The translations under genes were made by a program, and so were the position numbers. The notes beneath the pieces were generated by a model. That model saw nothing but the letters and a program-made list of their open reading frames with translations, was not told where the DNA came from and ran no database searches. A stretch of DNA of 12,457 nt, taken from NCBI GenBank assembly GCA_026397895.1, contig JAPLTZ010000319.1, forward strand, positions 4,597-17,053, read 5' to 3'. This document shows, piece by piece, positions 1-7,155 of the stretch (positions are counted from its first letter, which is position 1; each line of letters opens with the position of its first letter). The stretch is from Verrucomicrobiota bacterium. GTDB taxonomy: Bacteria > Verrucomicrobiota > Verrucomicrobiia > Limisphaerales > JAFMIX01.

Positions 1-906
1 AAGCGCCCCCAACGCCATGCCCACCATGGTGCTGCTGTGAGCGATGGTTTTCCGCCCGGCCGATAACTTCATAAAATCGTCATAGACGAATATCTGCAAT
101 GACGCGACCCACACTGTGCCGACACTCGCCATAAAAATAAACCCGACCACCCAACGGGCATTGGGATCAATGATGAGTTGATTTAAGCCACGGAAAAACA
201 AACCGATTCGTTGACTCCCGGTTTTCCGCACAACCGGACGGGAATCCTCAATCAAATGAAAGGTGCCAGCCACGGCAATCAGAACAAAGACCGCCGTAGC
301 CACCGCAAATACGGTGCCCATATGCAGATAGTTGGCCGGCACCGTGGTGCCGCGAATGCCGTTCCGGTCTTGAAAAAACCACCACCACGCCATGGCTGGC
401 CCGGCGAAATTGATCAGCAAGTTGACAATCACCCGAATTGCCTGGAGTCGAGAACGCCCCAGATAATCGGTGCAGATTTCAAAACCCAGGGCCATATACG
501 GAATGAAGAATATTGTCAGTCCGGTGCGCAGAATCAGGTTGATGACGACCAGATACCAGAAGATCCACCACGGATTGGCGCGGAATGCTTCCGGCACATC
601 CCAAATCAGGTGGCAACAGAGGGCCATCAGCAGGCCGCCGCACAGCATGTAGGGATGCCGTCGCCCCCAGCGGCTGCGGGTGTTGTCGCTGATGTAACCC
701 ATCAATGGTTCGGAAATCGCCTCCCAAAACATTGAAACCGACATCGCAATCCCTGCCAAGAACGGGTCCAAGCCCAATGCCTTCGTGTAATACATCATCG
801 CGAAAGCAAAAACCCCGTTCATCACCAGAGAATTGGCGCCTTCGCCCAAAGCATAAACACACATGCGGGGCGGCGAACAGGATTTCACCGCAATATCGGG
901 AGGCAT
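1..906 (-). CDS. GPH-family sugar/cation symporter (MFS), C-terminus cut by window edge
   Basis: Probably moves a sugar or glycoside across the inner membrane with a cation; the substrate cannot be told from the sequence. Translation from the ATG at 906 gives 302 residues open to base 1, so roughly the last third of a ~450-residue carrier is missing. The N-terminal half shows hydrophobic helices and, at residues 74-85, the family loop DNTRSRWGRRHP (D74, R77, R79, W80, G81, R82, R83, P85), typical of glycoside-pentoside-hexuronide carriers such as MelB. E62 and E66 just before it align with the two cation-site aspartates of MelB (known for MelB; their role here is inferred). An in-frame stop at 916-918 rules out a start further upstream. 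It lies 81 bases downstream of the peptidase gene on the same strand. Base composition looks less GC-rich than its neighbours. Confidence 0.85.
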   Translation of the reverse strand, partial: MPPDIAVKSCSPPRMCVYALGEGANSLVMNGVFAFAMMYYTKALGLDPFLAGIAMSVSMFWEAISEPLMGYISDNTRSRWGRRHPYMLCGGLLMALCCHLIWDVPEAFRANPWWIFWYLVVINLILRTGLTIFFIPYMALGFEICTDYLGRSRLQAIRVIVNLLINFAGPAMAWWWFFQDRNGIRGTTVPANYLHMGTVFAVATAVFVLIAVAGTFHLIEDSRPVVRKTGSQRIGLFFRGLNQLIIDPNARWVVGFIFMASVGTVWVASLQIFVYDDFMKLSAGRKTIAHSSTMVGMALGAL

Positions 907-987
907 TGATTCAAACTACTCAGGCGAATTTTCAAAATCAAGTCTTCGAAAATAGGCAAGGCCATCCGCCCTACCCCGCCGGCAGCG

Positions 988-3093
988 TCATTTGCCGATG
1001 CCAATCTGCTTGAGGAACGGTTCGATGGAGCGCGGGCGGCCCAGGAATTTCTCGATGGACTCGTTCACATCGCGCGAATCGCCCGGCTCGTAGATTTCCC
1101 GGCGCAGTTTCATGCCGGCGGCCTTGTCGAAGTAGCCGTCCGGCGCTTTCTCGAACACGGTGGCCATGTCCGCGGAGATGGCGTCGGCCCACGCGTAGCC
1201 GTAGTAGCCGGCATCGTAGCCCATCAGATGCCCGAAGTAGGCCACAAACGCGGTGTCGTCCGGCACGGGCAGGAAGACATCGCTCAACAACCGGTTGGAG
1301 AGCGGGAGGGTTTCGGCTTTGTTCGCCTCGTGGATGCGGGTGTGCAGGGCGAGGTCGAGCAGGCCGAAGGAGAGTTGCCGGCGGTAGCGCGTGCCTTCGG
1401 TGGCGAGGCGGGCTTCCTTGAGCTTGGCGAGGATTTCGGCGGGGATTTTCTTGGAGGGATCGCGGTAGTCGGCGGCGAAGCTATCGAGGACTTTCTTGTC
1501 CCAGACCCAGTTCTCGAGCATCTGCGAGGGGGCTTCTACGAAATCGCCGGGCACGCTGGTGCCGGAGAAGTGGGAGTATTTGGCGCGGGTGAGGATGGAG
1601 TGCATGGCGTGGCCGAATTCGTGGAAGAGCGTCTCCACGTCGTCGTGCGACATGAGGGAGGGCTTGTCCTTGGTGGGCGACGGGAAGTTGCAGATGAGCG
1701 AGACGGTGGGGCGCTGGTATTTGCCGTCGGGGAGCAGCTTGCCGTCGATCAGGCCGAACTGCGCGAAGTGGTGGTATTTGCCTTCGCGCGGGAACATGTC
1801 GAGGTAGAAGAGGCCGAGGGGTTCGCCGGTGGCGGAATCGGAGACGGCGTAGAGCTGGAGGTCGGCCACCCATTCGTAGGGCGCTTCCACGCGCTCGAAC
1901 TTGAGGCCGAAGCTGCGCTGGTAGATGGTGAACATGCCGTCGAGCGCGTGTTGATACGGGAAATAGACGCGGAGCTGCTCGGCGTCCACGTTGTATTTCT
2001 GCTTCTTGAGTTCGTTCGCGCAGAAACGCCAGTCCCAGATGTTGACGGTGGCGTTGCTCTCGCCGGTCTGGGCGGCCTTGATGGCGCGATACTGGGCAAG
2101 CTCGGCGTCGAACTTGGGTTGCAGGCCGGCCTTGAGGTCTTCGAGGAACTTGATGGCGTTGGCGCCGTTCTTGACCATCTTCACCTCGGTCTGGTAGTCG
2201 GCCCAGGTCGCGTAGCCGAGCTTGAGGCCGACGGTGTCGCGCAGGGCGACGATTTTCTCCAGCAGCGGGAGGTTCAATTCGCGGGCGAGGTTGTTCTGGG
2301 CGATGAAAATCTTCCGGCGCGTGTCTTCGCGGCGGCAGTTGTCCATCACGCTGATGTAATGCCAGGTGACGTTGACCTTCACGACGTAGGTGTCGTTGGT
2401 CTTGATCTGTTCGAGGAAGCTGTCCGGCACGCCGTCCAGCTCGGCCTTGCTGAAGCTCATGGCCAGCTCGGCCTTGTTGATGTTGCTCTCGAAGTCGGTC
2501 ATGTCCTTCGTGAGTTCCTTGCGGAGCTGCTCCACCTCGTCGCGCTGGGCCTTGGGCAGATCCAGACCGACGCGCCGGTAGCCGCGCATCGTGTCGGCGA
2601 GCAGCTTGGCGTCCTCGCCCGTCAACGCGGGCTTCGTGGCGGCGTAGGCCTTCACGGCGCGATAGACGTCCTCGCGGTAATCCAGCCCGACCGACCAGTC
2701 TTCGAGTTCCTTGACGGCGTCCGTGGCGGCATCGCGCATGGCGGCGCTGATGCTGGTCTCCTTGATGACGTTGAGGCGGTTCGCCGTGAGGCCGGATTCA
2801 AAGCCCATGTCGTCGAGCGCGCGGATGGTGTTGTTGAAATTGACCTCGCCCGCCGCGAGCTTGCCGATGCGGTCGAGCGCGGCGTCGCCGGCAGCGATGG
2901 TGCGCTTGACGGTGGCGGTGATTTCGTTGGTGGTCGTCTCGAAGGTCGGCAGCGCGACGACAGAGTTGAACTTGGCGGCGCGGGCCTGGAATTCTTTCAG
3001 CGGGTCGTGGTTCATGGAGCAATGTTGGTTGGAAACGCGGCAGGCGGTGAACGCCAATACCGGCAGGAGCAGAAACGTTGTGGAAAACCTCAT
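988..3093 (-). CDS. M3 family zinc oligopeptidase, probable lipoprotein or exported
   Basis: Thimet-oligopeptidase/Dcp-type metallopeptidase that cleaves short peptides. Counting from the ATG at 3093 (701 residues), the zinc motif HEFGH is at 491-495 (H491, catalytic E492, H495). The third ligand is E520 in FVEAPSQMLENW, exactly 29 residues after H491, as in thimet oligopeptidase. The C-terminal substrate-site block YFGHLMGYDAGYYGY is present. Length fits the family (~680-700). A TTG at 3099 is in frame, but the ATG two codons later is the better start. The N-terminus has a hydrophobic stretch (FLLLPVLAFTA) followed by C18, resembling a signal peptide with a loose lipobox (F-T-A-C), so the enzyme may be membrane-anchored in the periplasm. 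A start at the ATG at 3015 would remove this and give a cytosolic enzyme. Divergent from rimO across 95 bases. Confidence 0.93.
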   Translation of the reverse strand: MRFSTTFLLLPVLAFTACRVSNQHCSMNHDPLKEFQARAAKFNSVVALPTFETTTNEITATVKRTIAAGDAALDRIGKLAAGEVNFNNTIRALDDMGFESGLTANRLNVIKETSISAAMRDAATDAVKELEDWSVGLDYREDVYRAVKAYAATKPALTGEDAKLLADTMRGYRRVGLDLPKAQRDEVEQLRKELTKDMTDFESNINKAELAMSFSKAELDGVPDSFLEQIKTNDTYVVKVNVTWHYISVMDNCRREDTRRKIFIAQNNLARELNLPLLEKIVALRDTVGLKLGYATWADYQTEVKMVKNGANAIKFLEDLKAGLQPKFDAELAQYRAIKAAQTGESNATVNIWDWRFCANELKKQKYNVDAEQLRVYFPYQHALDGMFTIYQRSFGLKFERVEAPYEWVADLQLYAVSDSATGEPLGLFYLDMFPREGKYHHFAQFGLIDGKLLPDGKYQRPTVSLICNFPSPTKDKPSLMSHDDVETLFHEFGHAMHSILTRAKYSHFSGTSVPGDFVEAPSQMLENWVWDKKVLDSFAADYRDPSKKIPAEILAKLKEARLATEGTRYRRQLSFGLLDLALHTRIHEANKAETLPLSNRLLSDVFLPVPDDTAFVAYFGHLMGYDAGYYGYAWADAISADMATVFEKAPDGYFDKAAGMKLRREIYEPGDSRDVNESIEKFLGRPRSIEPFLKQIGIGK

Positions 3094-3112
3094 GCGCAAA
3101 AAGCTAGCGGCA

Positions 3113-3135
3113 AAAACGCACAGTTCAAGCGTTTT
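3113..3135. promoter_or_regulatory. Short dyad in the peptidase/rimO divergent spacer
   Basis: Perfect 7-bp inverted repeat AAAACGC (3113-3119) and GCGTTTT (3129-3135) with a 9-base spacer, in the 95-base gap between two divergent starts. It could be an operator or a weak hairpin. An arm this short can arise by chance, and no convincing -35/-10 pair was found beside it. Confidence 0.2.
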
Positions 3136-3188
3136 CAGGGGCGCGCGATTGCTTTGGCCGCGCCCGCTGCTACTCTTTTCGCCGCCTG

Positions 3189-4895
3189 ATGAAACCGAAA
3201 AGCGAAAAACAACCGTTGCGCGTGGGCATGATTTCCCTCGGCTGCGCCAAGAACCTCGTGGACGCCGAAATCATGCTCGGCTCGCTGCTCAAGGCCGGCG
3301 TGGAGATCACCAACGACGCCGCGCAAGCCGACGCCGTCATCGTCAACACCTGCTCCTTCATTGACTCCGCGCAGGAGGAGAGCGTGGACACCATCTTTGA
3401 GTCCGTGGAGCTGCGCGAGGCCGCCAATCGCGGCCAAGCCGTCATCGTTTCCGGCTGCCTGCCGCAGCGTTTCCGCGACGATCTTCCCAAACTCATGCCC
3501 GAGGTGGACGCCTTCATGGGCATTGATCAAGTCGCGCAAGTTCGGGACATCGTCGGCAAGGCCATTGCGGCGCGGAGTGAAAAGAGCGCCGCAGGGCAAA
3601 AGGCAAAAGGCAAAGGGCAAAAAGAAAAAGTCGCCGCCTACTTGAACACGCTGGAGAAAAACCGTCCGCTCGACGACCACGAAAAGCAAAACGCCCTGCG
3701 CGGCACGGAGCAGTTCGGCAAAACCAAGACCGTCGTCGGCGCAAAACCATCTTCCATCCTCCATCCTCCATCCTCGCCTTTGCTGGATGTGACCGCGCGC
3801 CCTGTCTTCATCCCCGACTTTGGCACGCCACGCTTCCGGCTCACGCCGAAACATTTTGCCTATCTGAAAATCGCCGAGGGCTGCAACCACCCGTGCAGCT
3901 TCTGTATCATCCCCCGGATGCGCGGCTCGCACCGCAGCCGCACGCAGGCAGACATCGTCAAGGAAGCCAAGGCGCTCATTGCCGACGGCGTGAAGGAGAT
4001 TAATTTGATTTCGCAGGACTCCACCTACTACGGCCTCGACCTGCGCCCGAACCACAGCCGCGCCATCTCCTCGCCGGAGAAGTTTTCCGCCGCCGCCAAA
4101 TCCCTTGCCGCCGACGCCACGACCATCTGCACGCTGCTGCGCGAGCTGAACGCGCTCAAGGGCGATTTCTGGATTCGCCTGCTCTACACGCACCCCGCGC
4201 ATTGGACGGACGAACTCATCGCCACCATCGCCGCCTGCAAGAAAGTCGCGCGCTACTTGGACATCCCGCTCCAGCACATCCACGGGAACATGCTCGAACG
4301 GATGCGCCGCGAGACCTCGCAGCAATACATCGTGGACCTCATCGCCCGCATCCGCGCCGGCATTCCCGGCATCGCACTGCGGACGACCTTCATCGTCGGC
4401 TTCCCCGGCGAAACCGAGGCGAGCTTCCAGACCTTGCTGGATTTCATCCGCGAGACGAAGTTCGAGCGGCTCGGCGTGTTCGCTTATTCGCAGGAAGACG
4501 GCACGCGCGCGGGCGCGATGTCCGGCCAGCTCGCGGACAAGGTGAAGCAGAAGCGCCGCGAACTCGCCATGGCCGCGCAGCACAAAGTCGCCGTCGCCGT
4601 TTCCGAATCCTTCGTGGGCCGCGAAATCAAGGTGCTCGTCGAGGGCGCGGCCAATGCGAAGCAACTGCAAACCGCCAACGTGAGTTCCTGGGAGCACGGC
4701 CTGATGCGCGAAATCGACAAGCACGTCAGCCAGATGAAAGGCAGTTACCTGGTGGGCCGCGGCGAGGCGGACGCGCCGGACATTGACGGCCGCGTTTACG
4801 TTCGCGGCAAGCTGCCGGTCGGGGAATTCGCCCGCGTCAGAATCATCGGCCACACGGACTACGACCTGATCGCCGAACCTAGCCGGCTTTCGTGA
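3189..4895 (+). CDS. rimO: Ribosomal protein S12 methylthiotransferase RimO, with long insertions
   Basis: Radical-SAM enzyme that adds a methylthio group to the conserved aspartate of ribosomal protein S12. The N-terminal methylthiotransferase domain carries three cluster cysteines: C19 (SLGCAKN), C55 (NTCSF) and C90 (SGCLPQR). The radical-SAM CxxxCxxC is at C232, C236 and C239 (EGCNHPCSFC). The block FIVGFPGETEASFQTLLDF and a C-terminal TRAM domain with ADAPDIDGRVYV follow. SLGCAKN and the S12-type TRAM end favour RimO over MiaB. At 568 residues it is over 120 longer than E. coli RimO (441). The extra residues lie at about 129-200 (lysine-rich then serine/proline-rich linker bounded by two 7-base repeat arrays), 285-314, and 487-518 inside TRAM. 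All catalytic motifs stay in frame, so it is probably functional. The ATG start has no Shine-Dalgarno. The last 17 bases overlap the convergent argA end. Confidence 0.95.
   Translation: MKPKSEKQPLRVGMISLGCAKNLVDAEIMLGSLLKAGVEITNDAAQADAVIVNTCSFIDSAQEESVDTIFESVELREAANRGQAVIVSGCLPQRFRDDLPKLMPEVDAFMGIDQVAQVRDIVGKAIAARSEKSAAGQKAKGKGQKEKVAAYLNTLEKNRPLDDHEKQNALRGTEQFGKTKTVVGAKPSSILHPPSSPLLDVTARPVFIPDFGTPRFRLTPKHFAYLKIAEGCNHPCSFCIIPRMRGSHRSRTQADIVKEAKALIADGVKEINLISQDSTYYGLDLRPNHSRAISSPEKFSAAAKSLAADATTICTLLRELNALKGDFWIRLLYTHPAHWTDELIATIAACKKVARYLDIPLQHIHGNMLERMRRETSQQYIVDLIARIRAGIPGIALRTTFIVGFPGETEASFQTLLDFIRETKFERLGVFAYSQEDGTRAGAMSGQLADKVKQKRRELAMAAQHKVAVAVSESFVGREIKVLVEGAANAKQLQTANVSSWEHGLMREIDKHVSQMKGSYLVGRGEADAPDIDGRVYVRGKLPVGEFARVRIIGHTDYDLIAEPSRLS
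3594..3621 (+). repeat. Four-copy heptanucleotide array RGGCAAA inside rimO
   Basis: Four consecutive 7-base units gggcaaa, aggcaaa, aggcaaa, gggcaaa, followed by a decayed A-rich tail to about 3630. The array encodes the lysine/glycine-rich stretch QKAKGKGQKEK (residues 137-147) in the linker between the N-terminal and radical-SAM domains of RimO. It resembles the short tandem heptanucleotide repeats known from cyanobacterial genomes (general knowledge). A relation to those is not shown. Confidence 0.85.
3747..3774 (+). repeat. Four-copy heptanucleotide array CCATCYT inside rimO
   Basis: Four consecutive 7-base units: ccatctt once, then ccatcct three times, encoding the low-complexity stretch PSSILHPPSSP (residues 187-197). 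It is the same length (28 bases) and copy number as the array at 3594-3621 but has an unrelated unit. The two lie 125 bases apart and bound most of the extra linker of this RimO. Confidence 0.85.
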
Positions 4896-6168
4896 GCGAC
4901 TTCGCCAGCACCTTGGATTTTCGTCCGCTGGCCTCGTATTTCTCACGCCGCGCTGACGGCAGGTCGTCCGGCGTGCCTTCGATGAAGCCGCCCTTGGACT
5001 GGAAATAGGTGAACGCTTGCGTCGAGAGCGTCAGCAACGTCTCCAAACCTGCTTCCCGCGCCTTGCTTTCCACAAATTGGATCAGCTTCCGGCCAATGCC
5101 CTGGTTTTCATGGGACTTATTGACGTAGAGGCAGGCCAACTCGCCCTTTTTCTGCTCGGGATAGATATGCAACGCCACACACGCGACAGGATTCTTGTCG
5201 ATTTCAAAGATGAAATAATCGCCCAGTTGCTTCTCGATCATCGGGCGCGTCCGCTTGACCAGTTCGTCACTGGCAACGGAGCCCTTGGTCAACATCAGGA
5301 TGTGGCGCACGTCCTTTTTCAGCGCCTTGCGGATTTGCTGATACTCGTTCGCATAAATCAGCGTGCCGATGCCCTCGTTGGAGAACACTTCGGCGAGCAG
5401 CCCCTCATCCACTTTGCCGTTGATGACATGCACCCGCTGGACGCCGGCCTTGCAGGCGGCGGCGGCGTGCTGCGCCTTCGAGAGCGTCTCCGGCGTGAAG
5501 TCGCACTTCTTCCCCGTCAGCAATGCGTCCAGCTCCGCAACGATAATCTGCCGGATAAGCAGCCCGTGGCAGACCAGCCCGTCCTGCGTGGTGATGAAAA
5601 TCAACTTGGTTGCCTTCAACGCGTCCGCCACCGCCAGCGCGACGCCGTCGGAATTCACGCGGTAGGTCTTGCCGTCGCCGTCGAAGCCGAGCGGCGGGAT
5701 CTCCGGAATGACCCCCTGCGCGATGAGCGTCTGGAGCAACGCCACGTCCACCCGCACCACCCGGCCGGTGAACAGGTGGTCCACGCCCTGAATGATGCCC
5801 ATCGGGTGCGCGATGATGGCGTTGGAACTCACCGCCCGCAGGTCGTTGGTGGAAAGTCCCTCCAGAATCTCGTGCGTGAGCCGGTTCGCCGCCGTCAGCG
5901 CGAGCTTGAGCGTGTCCGCGTCGGTGACTCCCACGCCGTCGAGATTCGACGGTGTGACATTCTGTTCCGCCGCCAGCGCCTTGATCTGCGCCGCCGCGCC
6001 GTGCACGAGCACCACCCGGATGTTGAGCGAGCGCAGCACCGCCACATCCAGCAGGATGTTGGCGAAATTCTCGTCCGTGACGATCGCGCCGTCCACCGCG
6101 ATGATGAACGTCTTCTCCCGGAAGCGCGGAATGTATTGCAGGATGCCCCGCAGGTCTGTCGGTTTCAC
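4879..6168 (-). CDS. argA: N-acetylglutamate synthase ArgA (AAK-like + GNAT)
   Basis: Transfers acetyl from acetyl-CoA to glutamate, the first step of arginine synthesis. The 429 residues are close to E. coli ArgA (443) and collinear with it. Residues ~1-280 form the amino-acid-kinase-like domain, which in this family binds arginine for feedback inhibition; it begins GILQYIPRFREKTFIIAVDG. Residues ~285-425 form the GNAT acetyltransferase domain, with the acetyl-CoA loop NQGIGRKL (N355-G359) preceded by ELACLYVNKSH. The end RKSKVLAKSL matches the E. coli RKSKVL end. This two-domain layout argues against ArgB, which lacks GNAT, and against ArgJ. The start is GTG, 9 bases after the hisC stop, with no Shine-Dalgarno, so it probably depends on translation of the upstream genes. 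It is the last gene of the pta operon and converges on rimO with a 17-base overlap. Confidence 0.94.
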   Translation of the reverse strand: MKPTDLRGILQYIPRFREKTFIIAVDGAIVTDENFANILLDVAVLRSLNIRVVLVHGAAAQIKALAAEQNVTPSNLDGVGVTDADTLKLALTAANRLTHEILEGLSTNDLRAVSSNAIIAHPMGIIQGVDHLFTGRVVRVDVALLQTLIAQGVIPEIPPLGFDGDGKTYRVNSDGVALAVADALKATKLIFITTQDGLVCHGLLIRQIIVAELDALLTGKKCDFTPETLSKAQHAAAACKAGVQRVHVINGKVDEGLLAEVFSNEGIGTLIYANEYQQIRKALKKDVRHILMLTKGSVASDELVKRTRPMIEKQLGDYFIFEIDKNPVACVALHIYPEQKKGELACLYVNKSHENQGIGRKLIQFVESKAREAGLETLLTLSTQAFTYFQSKGGFIEGTPDDLPSARREKYEASGRKSKVLAKSLTKAG

Positions 6169-6177
6169 GCGGTCTGA

Positions 6178-7153
6178 TTAGTTCTTTCCGGCGGGAAAAT
6201 CCAGAACCATTTTCAACGCCGCCAGGCAGCGCTCGTTCTCCGCCGGCGTGCCGACCGAAATCCGAATCCACTCCGGCAACTGGTAGCCGGCCATCGGGCG
6301 CGTGATGACGCCGAGCTTTTGCAGTCCGGCGAAAACCTTCGCGCCGTCGCCGACGCGGACGAGGAGGAAGTTGGCGTGCGAAGGAACGGTCTCCAGCTTC
6401 AGTTGCCGGAACGCCTGCGCGAAGAACTCCAGGCCGCTCAGATTGTTCTGGCGCGTTTTGCTGACGTGCGCCTCGTCGTCCAGCGCGGCGCTGGCGGCGA
6501 TCTGGGCGAGCAGGTTGATGTTGAACGGCTGCCGGATTTTCTCAAACGCGGCGACCAGCTCCGGCGCGGCGATGCCGTAGCCGATGCGCAGGCCGGCCAG
6601 CCCGTAGATTTTGGAGAACGTCCGCATCAACAGCAGATTCTTGTGCCGGCCCTGGCGAATGAGCGGCACCAAATCCACCGCGTCGTTGCCGAGGAACTCG
6701 ATGTAGGCCTCGTCCAGCACGAGCAGGACGTGGGGCGGGACTTCGTTGACCAGTTCCACCAGCGCCGCGCGCTCGGCGAGCGTGCCGGTGGGGTTGTTCG
6801 GGTTGGCGACGAACACGATGCGCGTCTGCGGCGTGATGGCGTTGCGCATCGCGCGCAAGTCGTGGCCGTAATTCTTCGCTGGCACGGTGATGAGATTCGC
6901 GCCGCAGTTTCTCCGCCAGCTTCTGCTTGAGATAAAACGCGTTGCCGTCCGGGTAGAGATTCACGCCGGGCAACGCCTTTTGCAGCGCCGCCAGCGCGAG
7001 CGGCGACGGCCCGAAGGGATTCTCGTTCGACGCCAGCTTGATGATGCTGTCGGCGGGCAGGCCGAGCTCGCGGGCAACGTCTTCGATGGGGCGGCCCGGC
7101 TGATAGACGGGCACGTTCTGCAACGCGGGATTGAGGGGCAGGGAGAGCGACAT
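6178..7153 (-). pseudogene. hisC: Histidinol-phosphate aminotransferase HisC, internal deletion plus frameshift
   Basis: PLP-dependent aminotransferase of histidine synthesis (it can also act on aromatic amino acids), broken as written. The ATG at 7153 is 2 bases after the preceding stop. It encodes residues 1-83 in one frame: ASNENPFGPSP, YPDGNAFYLKQ, ending AEKL at 6905. The rest (NLITVPAKNYGHD onward, 241 residues) continues in another frame from 6903 to the TAA at 6178. That part keeps ANPNNPTG, LDEAYIEF, the PLP-lysine motif TFSKIYGLAGLRIGYG (lysine codon 6610-6612) and WIRISVGT. About 48 residues expected between the two parts are absent, including the phosphate-loop GNGSNE-type motif and the aromatic residue that stacks on PLP. 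The two parts plus 48 residues give ~372, the normal length. A recent genuine deletion or an assembly collapse are both possible. Read-through in the first frame ends at 6542 in unrelated sequence. Confidence 0.88.
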
Positions 7154-7155
7154 GG

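Noticed and set aside
3158..3184. Promoter TTGCTT/TACTCT before rimO
   Set aside because: Only about 3 of 6 matches in each box and very close to the ATG; such a match is expected by chance.
1228..3189. 653-codon plus-strand open frame opposite the M3 peptidase
   Set aside because: Valine/glycine/alanine-rich antisense shadow of a GC-rich gene. It has no recognisable domain, and the opposite strand encodes a complete M3 enzyme.
3594..3774. CRISPR-like array or intein in rimO
   Set aside because: The 7-base units are directly tandem with no spacers. The inserted protein segment is low-complexity, lacks intein motifs and is only ~70 residues.
3135..4946. 603-codon minus-strand open frame opposite rimO
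   Set aside because: Antisense shadow. Its leucine/phenylalanine-rich and WRMEDG-like stretches are simply the two heptanucleotide arrays read backwards.
6178..7153. Programmed frameshift or sequencing indel as the explanation for hisC
   Set aside because: A single indel or ribosomal slip would leave all conserved residues present in two frames. Here about 48 residues are absent, and no slippery sequence is seen at the junction.
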